NCBI RefSeq assembly: GCF_000332275.1
Contig: NZ_CM001776.1
Location: 3,532,008-3,596,007 of the forward strand
Source: Synechococcus sp. PCC 7336
Lineage (GTDB): Bacteria; Cyanobacteriota; Cyanobacteriia; Thermostichales; PCC-7336
Length of the DNA stretch: 64,000 bases
Direction of reading: 5' to 3'
Shown here: positions 37,687 to 47,900 of the stretch, piece after piece
How the letters are laid out: each line of letters starts with the position of its first letter
How positions within the stretch are numbered: the stretch's first letter is position 1
Made by a program: the position numbers and the translations under genes
Notes under the pieces: generated by a model
What the model saw: only the letters and a program-made list of their open reading frames with translations
Told to the model about the DNA's origin: nothing
The model's database searches: none

Positions 37687-37693
37687 TAAGACA

Positions 37694-38080
37694 ATGGAAA
37701 AAACAGAAGAATTCTTAAACCAATATTCACTAAAATCACAGGAATACTATTTCTTTAGAGCATGTTTTGATATACTATCAAAACTTCAAATTGAGTGGGG
37801 GGAAGAAGATATCTTAGCACTTATAGACATATTCAACTTAAAGCGTATAGAATTATATGACGGTAGAATTATTGGCCAAGATGACTCTACATTAGGAACA
37901 ATATCCGACATCTGTAAAATACTAGCTATTTGGTTTTCAGAAATTTCCAGCAATCCTTCTTGGTGGAGAAATCAGTATTGGTCACAAGGAACATTTAGGA
38001 AAGAAAGCAAACGTATAGAATCACAAGATAAAATCATAGAATATATGTTAACACATCGCATTGCAAGAGTTGTTGATTAG
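37694..38080 (+). CDS. Putative immunity protein for the PIN tip
   Basis: This is a 128-residue, helix-rich soluble protein (MEKTEEFLNQYSLKSQEYYF, then SNPSWWRNQYWSQGTFRKES, then IEYMLTHRIARVVD). It starts 7 bases after the tip stop codon and shares the AT-rich composition of the other immunity genes. I do not recognise a family. Assignment as the cognate immunity gene rests only on its position and size. Confidence 0.65.
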   Translation: MEKTEEFLNQYSLKSQEYYFFRACFDILSKLQIEWGEEDILALIDIFNLKRIELYDGRIIGQDDSTLGTISDICKILAIWFSEISSNPSWWRNQYWSQGTFRKESKRIESQDKIIEYMLTHRIARVVD

Positions 38081-38113
38081 AATTTTTGACGATGCTTTTC
38101 TGAGAGGAATCAC

Positions 38114-38566
38114 ATGAGCTTAGAGACTCCTAATAGCAGCCAAAAGGAAAAATCATTTAGGATATTATCAAATATTCTAAATTTTTTAAATCAAGCGTTA
38201 GCTGAGGAAAGCCAGCTTAAAGGCAACAAACATTCTAAAAAAATCATGCGATTTTTGAGCCTCAACCAAAGCAAGAGCGATCTCTTATCTGGATTTGCCT
38301 TGTTATCAAACGAGCAAAATATATATTTTGAGCTAAATCACTCTGAAATCTTTTACACTGATATTGAAAGTTATATTAGAGAAAATCTAGACAATGCTCT
38401 CAGACAAACTGACTATGTACTGATAGAGGTTTGTGATCATGAAATATCAGATTCCTTACTTGTCGGAGAGATCTTGGTCCGCGAAAGAGATAGTCAGAAA
38501 AAACTAAAACTAGGATTTAGAATCTCTAGCACAAAAACCCAATTAGTCGATCTTGATAATGCATAA
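38114..38566 (+). CDS. Hypothetical protein, possibly a second immunity gene
   Basis: This 150-residue soluble protein has gagagga 6 bases before the ATG. It has a helical N-terminal half (ILSNILNFLNQALAEESQ) and a beta-rich C-terminal half (YVLIEVCDHEISDSLLVGEI, LKLGFRISST). It follows the PIN-tip immunity gene by 33 bases and may be co-transcribed with it. No family is recognised. Rhs loci often collect immunity genes whose toxins are gone, and that is the most likely explanation here. Confidence 0.55.
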   Translation: MSLETPNSSQKEKSFRILSNILNFLNQALAEESQLKGNKHSKKIMRFLSLNQSKSDLLSGFALLSNEQNIYFELNHSEIFYTDIESYIRENLDNALRQTDYVLIEVCDHEISDSLLVGEILVRERDSQKKLKLGFRISSTKTQLVDLDNA

Positions 38567-38666
38567 AACGATCTTATTGCAAGCCATTATATCTCTTGAA
38601 GGCTTTTCTGGGCAGGTATTTCAGAGAGAAACTTCTAACAAACTAACTCCCCCTGATGATAAACAG

Positions 38667-38760
38667 ATATCGTTGTTCTCAAAGTAGTAAGATTTGCGGC
38701 AAGGAGAGTTCTGCGTGGATTTGGGAAATAATCTATAGATTCAAATAGCTGATTTAAATG
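38667..38760 (+). pseudogene. Decayed copy of the 5' end of the next gene
   Basis: The words atcgttgttc, gcggcaaggagagttct, gaaataat and gatttaaat occur in the same order and spacing as atcgttgttc, gcagcaaggagagttct, gaaaataat and gatctaaat at 38826-38920. Stops interrupt every frame. It is a tandem-duplication remnant of an immunity-type gene. Confidence 0.7.
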
Positions 38761-38829
38761 ATCGAGATATAGCCAGAGAATTTCTGCGGAAGTCACGTAG
38801 CCCTATTGATGGAGGAAGAATGAACATCG

Positions 38830-39321
38830 TTGTTCCCAGAAGCGGAAGATCTGCAGCAAGGAGAGTTCTTCGTGAGTTTGGAAAATAATGTACGGATCAA
38901 AATCTCCGATCTAAATCTAGAATGGCTTGACAAGTACCCCGTCTGGACTTGGTATGAAGGCTCGCCATTTGAAGCTGAAGATGAGATTTATCCAGTTGAA
39001 TTAAGCAAGCAAGATATTCACAAGATAGATGTTCTATTTATCAAGTCTGTCTTTGTGACCCCACGAGGATTTAAATTCAACGGCTCCATAACACTACATG
39101 TTGAATCTGAGGAAGTATATTCGGTCGAGATCTTCTTCAAAGGAGTATGTTTTGGATTTAATACATACTGGCCGAGTTTAGCACTGACTGAAATAGATAG
39201 ATTCAAATCTACTTTCGGTGACGCACTTCTGCCAATCCTACCCCTAGAATATAAGACTTGTATAGAAGTTTTTCCCGGTGAAATTTTGTCTGAGAAATTT
39301 TTCGTAAATTGGAACTTATGA
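38830..39321 (+). CDS. Hypothetical immunity-like protein with a doubtful start
   Basis: This is a 163-residue acidic, aromatic-rich protein (FPEAEDLQQGEFFVSLENNVRIKISDLNLEWL ..., then FKFNGSITLHVESEEVYSVE). The open frame has only the TTG at 38830 as a start. The best ribosome-binding site (ggaggaaga, 38811-38819) points instead to the ATG at 38820, which lies in another frame and runs into a stop after 22 codons. A one-base loss between 38823 and 38833 would reconcile the two (MNIVV joined to FPEAED), so the gene may be slightly broken at its 5' end. It follows a decayed copy of itself. The family is unknown; an immunity role is inferred from the setting. Confidence 0.55.
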   Translation: MFPEAEDLQQGEFFVSLENNVRIKISDLNLEWLDKYPVWTWYEGSPFEAEDEIYPVELSKQDIHKIDVLFIKSVFVTPRGFKFNGSITLHVESEEVYSVEIFFKGVCFGFNTYWPSLALTEIDRFKSTFGDALLPILPLEYKTCIEVFPGEILSEKFFVNWNL

Positions 39322-39482
39322 AAATTCTTGACATTGAAGCGGCCAGAAACATTTGGGAACCTCGATTAATTCAAGATTGTTGAGAATAGGGTCGAGTGAT
39401 TGAGAATACTCAACGAGTTTTCAATGGTTTCAGCCTTTGATTTCTTGGCGAAAGCAATTTTTCGAGGTCCCCATTTGTAATA
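39322..39482. other. Junction with linker scar
   Basis: At 39333-39354, attgaagcggccagaaacat matches the first linker codons after PSGLF in cassette 3 (32321-32341; IEAARNI). The rest of the stretch shows nothing recognisable. Confidence 0.5.
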
Positions 39483-39814
39483 GGAAGCGGAACAAATTAC
39501 TGTGCTAGGCGTATCTTACAATCACTGATAATATGAGACTCTATATATTCAAGAGAAGACCCATTTCGGAAGTAATTTACGAGCTTAGCTGTAGTATCAA
39601 TTACTAAAATAGTAATATTTCCGAAGTGTTTTACTTGTGTAGCCTAAGATACGAATAACACAATAATCCAGGGCAATCGCAGCTATTTTCAAACCCTTAC
39701 CAGGTAAGGCATCCATACATAAAGATAAACGCTTATAGTTTTATAGGATCTAGACATCATAGGCATTCCAGAATTTAAGTGCGATTACCCTGCACAATAA
39801 TCTGTTCCGCTTCC
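39483..39814. repeat. 332-bp fold-back (MITE-like) element at the edge of cassette 6
   Basis: The outer arms ggaagcggaacaaattactg (39483-39502) and the complement of the last 20 bases before 39814 differ at two positions. Further complementary pairs lie inside (cgtatctta/taagatacg, ttcggaag/cttccgaa-like, gggcaatcgca/tgcgattaccc), so the whole stretch can fold back. No ORF and no clear target duplication is seen. Cassette 6 homology begins within 10 bases of its right end. Confidence 0.65.
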
Positions 39815-39822
39815 ATTTAACA

Positions 39823-42800
39823 ATTGCTGCCATCGAGCCCTTCTTAGAAGACATCACCGTCTTCCTCGATTTGGACAACGACGGCCAACTGGACGAATCC
39901 GAACCCTTCCAGCTCACCCGTCGCGGCCGAGGCAGCAACCTGTTCGACGACACCAACTTCTACTTCAGCTTCGATAATCTCGTTCCCGGCGACTACACCG
40001 TCCGGGCTATTACCCCCAACGGCTTCGAACCAACCGCTCCCCTGGGCGAATTCTTTGTCGATACCGTTACGGGCACCGGGCTGGGAGAAACCTTTACCCA
40101 TCTGTTCGGTCTTGCTCGCACGGCAGAAGTTCCCAATCAGAATCCCAGCTTCTTGAGTACGGCTCCGACCCCTGTCTTGGAGGCGGGAGAGGTTTTCAGC
40201 TATCGGGCGATCGCCACCGACCCCGATGCCGATGTGCCTCGTTTCGAGCTGTCTGCCGGACCGGAGGGGTTGACCGTCGATGCCGAGACCGGCGCGGTGC
40301 TGTGGCGGCCCACTGTCGAACAGACCGGTCTCCATACCGCGATCGTGCGGGTACAGGACGGTCGCGGTGGGTTCGATTTACAGGTATTTGAAGTGGAGGT
40401 GCTCGCCCCCAACCAAGCTCCTATCTTTACCTCCAGCCTTCCCGACGCCCGCCCGCAGGTGGGCAAGTTGTTCGAGTACCAAGCCCGTGCTGCCGACCCC
40501 GATCTGGATAATGTGACTTATGCCTTAGTCAATCCCCTCAGCGGCGTCACGATTGATGCCGACACCGGTCTGCTCCACTGGACCCCCACGTCCAGCCAGC
40601 AGGGCGCGCATAACGTCACCATTCGAGCCACTGACGGTAGGGGCGGCGAAGACCTGCAAACCGTCCGCTTCGATGTGGTCGCCCCCATCCCCAATCAGCT
40701 ACCGACGGTTACTTCGACCCCCCGCAGGCTGACGCGACCGGAGCAGCTCTACTCTTACGACATCCTGGTCAGCGACCCTGACGGCGACGCCCTCACCTAC
40801 GAGCTGGTCAACGCTTCTGCAGGGGCCTTGCTCGATAACAATCGACTGGTTTGGAACCCCACTGCTGCTCAAACGGGCGATAACGCTTTCTCTATCCGCA
40901 TCAGCGACAGTCAGGGGGGCAGTATTACCCACGACTTCGAGGTGCAGGTCAGCAACCGGGTGGTGAATCATACGCCTGTCATTACTTCTGCCCCAGAGCT
41001 GACCACCCATCTCGATCGCGACTATCGATACGACCTGCAGGGGAGGGACCCCGATGGCGATCTGCTGGTGTGGACATTGGCGAATGGACCGCAAGGAGCG
41101 GTGCTCGATCCTCAGACGGGGGCTTTGCGCTGGCGACCGACCGAAGGGCAATTGGGGATGCACGTTATCGAAGTGCAGTTGACGGACAGTCGGGGGGCTT
41201 CGGTGACTCAAAGCTACGAGCTGACTGTGCGGGGGATTAATACGCCGCCGCTAATTGTGTCTCCCCCCATCACCCGTGCGGCTGCCGGACAGACCTACGA
41301 ATATCGGGCGGTGGCTACCGATATCGATAACGACCCACTCCGCTTTGCCCTCGGCGTTCGTCCCGATGGGTTGACGATTGATGCCGAGACTGGGCGGGTC
41401 CGTTGGAATCCGACTGCCGAGCAGTTGGGCGAGCATCGGGTGGAAGTGCAGGTGCTGGACGATTCGGGGGCTTTGGCTGTACAGGCATTTACCCTCGTGG
41501 TGGAAGAGGCTCCGATTAACCAAGCGCCTACTATCACCTCTACACCCATTTTTGCCAGCGATATCGATCGCCCTTACCGCTATCAGGTCGAAGCGGTAGA
41601 TCCCGATTTGGGCGATCGCCTTACCTTCTCGCTCCTCGAAGCTCCCGCTGGCGTCACGATTGATGCCGACACCGGCCTGCTGGAATGGACGACTCCGGCA
41701 GTCGGTCAACACCGCATTGTAGTGGGTGTTCGCGATGAAGCAGGGTTGGGGGCCGCTCAAGGCTACGTTCTCACGGCTGCAGTCAATCAATTGCCCCAGA
41801 TCTCGTCGGTGAACCCACCGCTCGAAGCGACACCGGGAATCCTGTACCGTTACGATGTCCGCGCCACTGACCCGGATGGCGGTCAACTGATTTACAGTCT
41901 CGATCCTGATTCGATTGCCCTCGGTATCACCATCGACGAGTTGGGTCGGCTGCGCTTCTTGCCGACGGCTGAGGATGTGGGTTCCCACGAGGTGGCGATC
42001 GCCATTACCGATGCGGTGGGTGGCGAAATTGAACAGCGCTTCGAGCTGACGGTGGCGGCGGATGAGTCTGCTCCGTTGGTGAATTTGATTGCGACCAATG
42101 ACCGCGTCAGTTTGGGCGATCCGATTACCTTCTTGGCGACGGCGACTGACAACGTTGGGGTGGACTTGCTGACGTTGGAAGTCAATGGCTCTCCCGTGGC
42201 GTTGCAGGCGGATGGGACGTTTACGTTGACTCCTACACAAGTTGGGGAGGTGAGGGCGATCGCCTCTGCAACCGACGCAGCAGGCAATCAATCCCAATCT
42301 ACGTTCACCTTCGATGTCGTCGATTTCAGCGACGGCACGCCGCCAACCGTAGAGCTGGTGGCCGCGCAGTTTGAGGAGTTCGTCACGGCACCGACAGATA
42401 TCTTCGGCACGGTGACGGATGACAATCTCGATTTCTATACCCTCTCGGTTGCGCCTGTAGGGACGGACGAGTTTGTCGAGGTTTTCCGAGGGGAGTCAAA
42501 CATTGCAGATGGCGATCTCGGCGATTTCGACCCGACATTGCTGCAGAACGATGCTTACACGCTGCGATTGGAGGCGGTGGATGAGACGGGGAATGTGAAT
42601 GCGATCGAGCAGACGGTCAATGTAGCTGGGGGCTTGAAGTTGGGGAATTTCCAGGTGTCGTTTACGGACCTGCAGATTCCGCTGACCGGGATTCCCATTA
42701 CGGTGACTCGCACTTACGACAGCCTCAATGCCAATGTCAGCGATGACTTCGGCTTCGGCACGCGCTTGGAGTTCCGGGATACGGACCTGCGCACGAGTCT

Positions 42801-43702
42801 GGGACCGGATGAGGTGTTCGAGCAGTTGGGAATTCGCACTCAGGCGTTTGACGATCGCACGCGGGTGTTTATTACCTTGCCGGGTGGCGAGCGTCAGGCA
42901 TTTTCGTTTGCGCCCACGATTGACCCAATTTCGGCCTTCTTCCCCAATGTGGATCTGGGCGGCGACTCGACGATTTATCGTTCGGCCTTCCGGGGAGATG
43001 CTGGAGTGACCAGCACGTTGGAGATTGAAGGGGTGTCGCGGCTCTCGCGGGCAGCGGATGGGTCGTATGTCAGTCTCAATCAGGGAGCTGGACTCAATCC
43101 GGCAGATACTGACCGAGGCTTTAGCGGCATTTACCGGCTGACCAGCCGAGAGGGATTCGTCTATCGCATCGATGCTCTGACTGGCGATCTTGTCACGGTC
43201 GAAAGCCCCAACGGCGATCGCCTGACGTTCAGTGACGACGGCATTGCCAGCTCGACGGGGATATCGATTTCCTTCGAGCGAGATGCCAGTGGCAGAATTG
43301 CGGCCATTGTCGATCCCGATGGCAACCGCATCCGCTACGAATACGACGCAGCTGGCGATCTAGTCGCTGTTACCGATCGCGAGAACAACAGGACTCGATT
43401 TGACTACAGCGACGAACGAGCCCACTTCTTGTCAGAGATTATCGATCCGTTAGGCCGTTCCGGCATTCGCACCGATTACGACGAAACCGGACGCCTAGCC
43501 AGAATTTTCGATGCCACAGGCGAATCGATTTCGATCGCGTACGATCCCGAAAACGCGATCGAAGTGGTGACGGATGTCTTCGGGGCATCTACTCTCAACG
43601 AATACGACCCTCGGGGCAACCTCGTGCGCCAGCTCGATGCCTCGGGCAACCAAAGACTCTACGAGTTTGACGAGAATAACAATCGCATTGGCGAAACAAT
43701 TA
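39823..43702 (+). pseudogene. Cassette 6, 5' part (cadherin-like domains and Rhs wall), interrupted by IS630
   Basis: The open frame begins abruptly inside the SdrD-like module (IAAIEPFLEDITVFLDLDNDGQLDESEP), matching main-gene residue about 3920 just after the vWA domain. It has no start codon or ribosome-binding site. It then carries seven cadherin-like domains, the Ig-like region and the start of the Rhs wall, closely paralleling main-gene 17770-21450. Near 43400 the YD repeats switch to the type B lineage shared with cassette 10. The IS630 element splits the codon after GETI. Removing it and one TA copy continues in the same frame into 44912. It is the longest displaced cassette in the window, with about 8.6 kb of coding sequence. 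Confidence 0.9.
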
Positions 43703-44909
43703 TAGCAATCCTAAATCAGTGACATAAGAATCCGAGCTAAACTAGGCTGAAAGTCCTTCAAGCTTGAGCTCAAAGAAACCATATTTGTGAAGTTTAGGGA
43801 AATCATAAAATTGCCTCTCAATAATAAAACTAAAGAACCATTTGATTAAAGAAAAAGAGCGTAACTCATACCAACATCTTCTGAGCCAGTTTTTGGCATT
43901 CAACCAAATATCCTCTACCGGGTTCTGTTCCGGTGCATTAGGAGCCAGAAGCACACACCTTAAAGGCCATTCAGAAGCTTCTAATTCTTGATTTATTTCT
44001 CTTAGATAATCCTTCATTTCTTTGTACCTATGATAGCTTGCTCCATCCCAAATTATTAAATGCCTACTTTCTGGATTGAGAGATAGCAAATACTTCAAGA
44101 AAGAAACAGTATTTTCAGAATTTGCAACTTCGTATTCCTGTTTGATGAACTGCTTGGTTGCATAATTTATTGCTCCATAATAAGTTTGTCTTTCTCGCTC
44201 ATTAATAATCGGGATTTCTATTCGCTCTTGTGTTTTACCCCAGACGTAACCACAGACATCTCCCCAGAGAAGATGACACTCATCAATGATATACACCACA
44301 AGCCTTCCAGCTTCTATATCATCCCGATTTGACTCTAAAATATCGTAGATCTCTTTATGCTTGTTCTTGACCAGTTCATCGTCCCTTTTCGGATTCTTTT
44401 TTTGAGACTTCTTCCAACTGATCCCGGCCTCCTTAAAAAGATCGTAGTAGCTTTGCTTTGACTTAAAGAAGACATTATAATTGTCTTCGATATAATTTTC
44501 TAGCTCTAGTAAATTCCAAGATTTCTGATTTTTTAGCCACTCAATAATTTCTTCACGCTCTTCTGGATTGAGATATCCTACAGAACCTCGATAACCCAAT
44601 CTCAATGCTTCGACACCTCCTAGGGCGAAATTCACTTTCCACTTGCTGATAAACGGAATCGATACCCCTAGTACAATCTGAATCTGGGTTCGGCTCAGAC
44701 CCTCAATCAGTATCCGAACAGCTAAAGCTCTTTTGAGCTCCCGAGGGTCAGGATTGCTTTCAATAAATTCCTCTAACTCCCTTAACGCATCACCCTCAGG
44801 TTCCTGTATATTTCTCTTCTGATTACTCTTGAGCATCTCATGCCTCCCTCAGTATCCTCCAACTTCATTATAACAATCTTGAAATTTTATAAGTGAATTA
44901 GGATTGCTA
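43703..44909 (-). mobile_element. IS630-family insertion sequence, complete, with TA duplication
   Basis: The ends are TAGCAATCCTAAATCA (from 43703) and, reverse-complemented, TAGCAATCCTAATTCA (to 44909). TA copies lie at 43701-43702 and 44910-44911. The 1207-bp element holds one transposase gene on the minus strand. Element plus one TA is 1209 bp, a multiple of three, and exact excision restores GETI-ITDETGAEGRTTT of cassette 6. Confidence 0.95.
43742..44836 (-). CDS. IS630-family DDE transposase
   Basis: This single-frame, 364-residue transposase is apparently intact. The N-terminal helix-turn-helix region (LKRALAVRILIEGLSRTQIQIVLGVSIPFISKWK) binds the element ends, and a winged-helix segment follows (EEREEIIEWLKNQKSWNLLELENYI). 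The catalytic residues are visible: D in VYIIDECHLLWG, D in LIIWDGASYHRY and the final acidic residue in LAPNAPEQNPVEDIW. The start ATG at 44836 has a gggagg site upstream. Confidence 0.95.
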   Translation of the reverse strand: MLKSNQKRNIQEPEGDALRELEEFIESNPDPRELKRALAVRILIEGLSRTQIQIVLGVSIPFISKWKVNFALGGVEALRLGYRGSVGYLNPEEREEIIEWLKNQKSWNLLELENYIEDNYNVFFKSKQSYYDLFKEAGISWKKSQKKNPKRDDELVKNKHKEIYDILESNRDDIEAGRLVVYIIDECHLLWGDVCGYVWGKTQERIEIPIINERERQTYYGAINYATKQFIKQEYEVANSENTVSFLKYLLSLNPESRHLIIWDGASYHRYKEMKDYLREINQELEASEWPLRCVLLAPNAPEQNPVEDIWLNAKNWLRRCWYELRSFSLIKWFFSFIIERQFYDFPKLHKYGFFELKLEGLSA

Positions 44910-44911
44910 TA

Positions 44912-47900
44912 TCACCGACGAAACCGGAGCGGAGGGACGCACCACCACGGCAAGCTTCCGCGCCGATCGCCAAGTCGAAAGCATCACCGATGTCACTGGC
45001 TCCACCATCCAGTTCATTTACGACAACCAAGGCAATCTTTCCACCACGCTCGGAGTGCTTGGTGAAGAGATCGACAATACCTTCGATGAAGTTGGCAATC
45101 TCCTGACCACCACCGACGCGATCGGTCGCGTGCTCGAATATCGGTACGACGACTTCGGCCGACCGATCGGCTTTATCGACCCCGACGGCAATACCAGTGC
45201 CATCGCCTACAACGAATTCGGTTACATCACGAGCACGACCGATTTTCTCGGCAACGAAGTCAACTACACTTACGACAATCGCGGCAACCGCCTCACCGAA
45301 ACCTACACCGCTACCTTCTCCGGGGGCGTCGCCGAAGAGCTCGCCATCAGCTACACCTACGACAATGAAGGCCGCATTACAGCAACTGAAGATCCGGCGG
45401 GTAACGTCACCCGCTTCGAATACGATGCCAACAACAATCTCTTGGCCCTCACAGATGCCAGAGGCCAGCGGACAGAATATGTCTACAACGATCGCAATCT
45501 CCTCGTAGAAACGATCTTTGACGACGAGACTCCCGAAGACTCATCCGATAACCTGCGCAACATCGCCCTCTACGATCGCGGCGGACGGACACGCGCTCAA
45601 ATCGATGCTGCTGGCAACGCGCTCCACTACGTCTACGATGCTCTCGGGCGCGTCACCGAAGTGATTTACTCGGAAGCATCGGAAACTTTAGAACAGCTCC
45701 TTGCGGCGATCGCCCCCAACCAAACCCTCGATACGGTCGATTGGAGCCAGGTGGTCTATCCCGACGAACCACCGGCCTTTCTGAACGACAATCTGCGCGA
45801 AATCAGCGAATATTACGGCGATGGCAAAGTCAGAGCCCTGACAGATCGCGCAGGCAACCGGACGGAGTTCCGCTACGACCTCAGCGATCGCTTGGTTGAG
45901 ACGATCTTTGCTGACGATACCCCTGAAGATTCATCGGATAACCTGCGCAGCATTACCCTCTACGATCGCAGCGGTCGTTTGCGCGCTCAAATCGACGCGG
46001 GTGGCAACGCTCTCCATTACGTCTATGACGAAGTGGGTCGCCTCACCGAAACGATCTATCCGACAGAGTCCGATTCTCTGGAACAGTTACTGGAGGCGAT
46101 CGCCCCCGGCCAAACCCTCGATACGGTCGATTGGACGCAGGTGGTTTATCCCGACGCCGCGCCAGCCTACCTCGCCGGTAACCCCCGCATCGAAACGGAA
46201 TACTTCAACAACGACCGAGTCCAATCTCAAACCGACCAACGGGGCAACATCACCGAATTCCGCTATGACGCCCTCGGTCGCCTGACCGAAACCATCCTGG
46301 CGGACGATACGCCCGAAACTCTAGTCGACAACCCCCGACTGAGAACCGAATACAACGAGATCGGCCAAGTGCTGCAGCAAATCGATCCGTTGGGTCAAGC
46401 AACCACATTCGCCTACAACAGAGCTGGCGATCTCGTCCAAACCACCTTCGACGACGGCACCACCGTTGCCGGTACCTTTAATGAAATCGGCCAAGCAATC
46501 TCTGCCACCGACCAGGAAGGCAACACCACCAGTTACGACTACGACAACTTCGGCCGTCTCACTAGCATTACTGACGCCCTCGACCAACGGACGGAATATA
46601 CCTACGACAACCTCAGCCTCCTAACCGAAACCACCGATGCCAACGGCATTACCACTAGCTACGACTTCGACAGCTTCGGTCGTCGCACCGGTATCGAACT
46701 GCCCGAAGGCGAAGAGGCCAGCTACAGCTACGATGCCAACGGCAACCTCGCCACCTACACCGACTTCAACGGCAACGCCACCCGCTACGAATACAACGCC
46801 CTCAACCAACTCGTCACCACTGACTTTGCCAACGACGCTGATGTCACCTACACCTACACCGATACCGGCCAAATCGAGACCATTACCGACGGGCGCGGCG
46901 TCACCCGCTTTGAATACGACCATCGCGATCGACTCGTCTCCCGCACCGACCCCGATGGTTCTTACATCCGTCCCGGTGGTCCCACCATCGAATACACCTA
47001 CGACGAAGCCAGCAACCGTACTTCCGTCAGCACCCCCAACGGCACCACTACTTACACGTTCGATGCTCAGAACCGTCTCGAAACGGTCACCGATCCCAAC
47101 CAAGGCGTCACCACCTACCAATACGACCTCGCCGGTCGCCTCACCCTCACCGAATTCGCCAACGGTACCGAGGAACGACGAGGCTACGACAATCTCAATC
47201 GCCTCACCCGTCTCACCACTGTCCAAATCGACGCCGAAACCGGCGAAGAGACCGTCATTGCTGGCTTCGAATACACGCTCAACAATATCGGTCATCGCCT
47301 ACAAATTACCGAACATGACGGGCGCATTACCCAATACGAATATGACGATGTCTACCGCCTCACCCAAGAGCGCATCCTCGACCCAGACGACCCCACCAAC
47401 GACGGTCGCACCATCGACTACACCTACGACGCCCTCGGCAATCGCCTCACCCGTATAGATTCGCTCGAAGGGCTGACCACCTACGCCTACAACGATGACT
47501 ATCAACTGCTGCAGGAAGTCCGCAGTCTAAATGGCGATGTCACCAACACCATCACCTACAGCTACGATGCCAACGGCAATCTGCTCAGCCGGACGAGTGA
47601 CACTAGCGGCACGACTCGATTTATCTGGAACGACTCCAACCGCTTAGTTGGTGTAGAGCTGCCCAATGGCGATGAAATTAGTTACATCTACGACCAAGCA
47701 GGCATTCAGGTCAGCAGCACCATCAATAGCGAAACCACGACATACGTAGTCGATAGCAACCGGCCTTTCGCTCAGGTGCTCGAATCCATCACCAGTGACG
47801 ATCTCGTACAGATTTCCGTCTTTGGTTTGGACTTGATTGCTCAGTTGCAAGGGGACCAAAGCTCGTTCTTCCATACCGATGGCTTGGGTAGCACTCGGGT

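Noticed and set aside
38820..38888. 22-codon ORF from the ATG at 38820 as a leader peptide
   Set aside because: It more likely reflects a one-base loss at the start of the 38830 gene; kept as a question in the findings, not as a gene.
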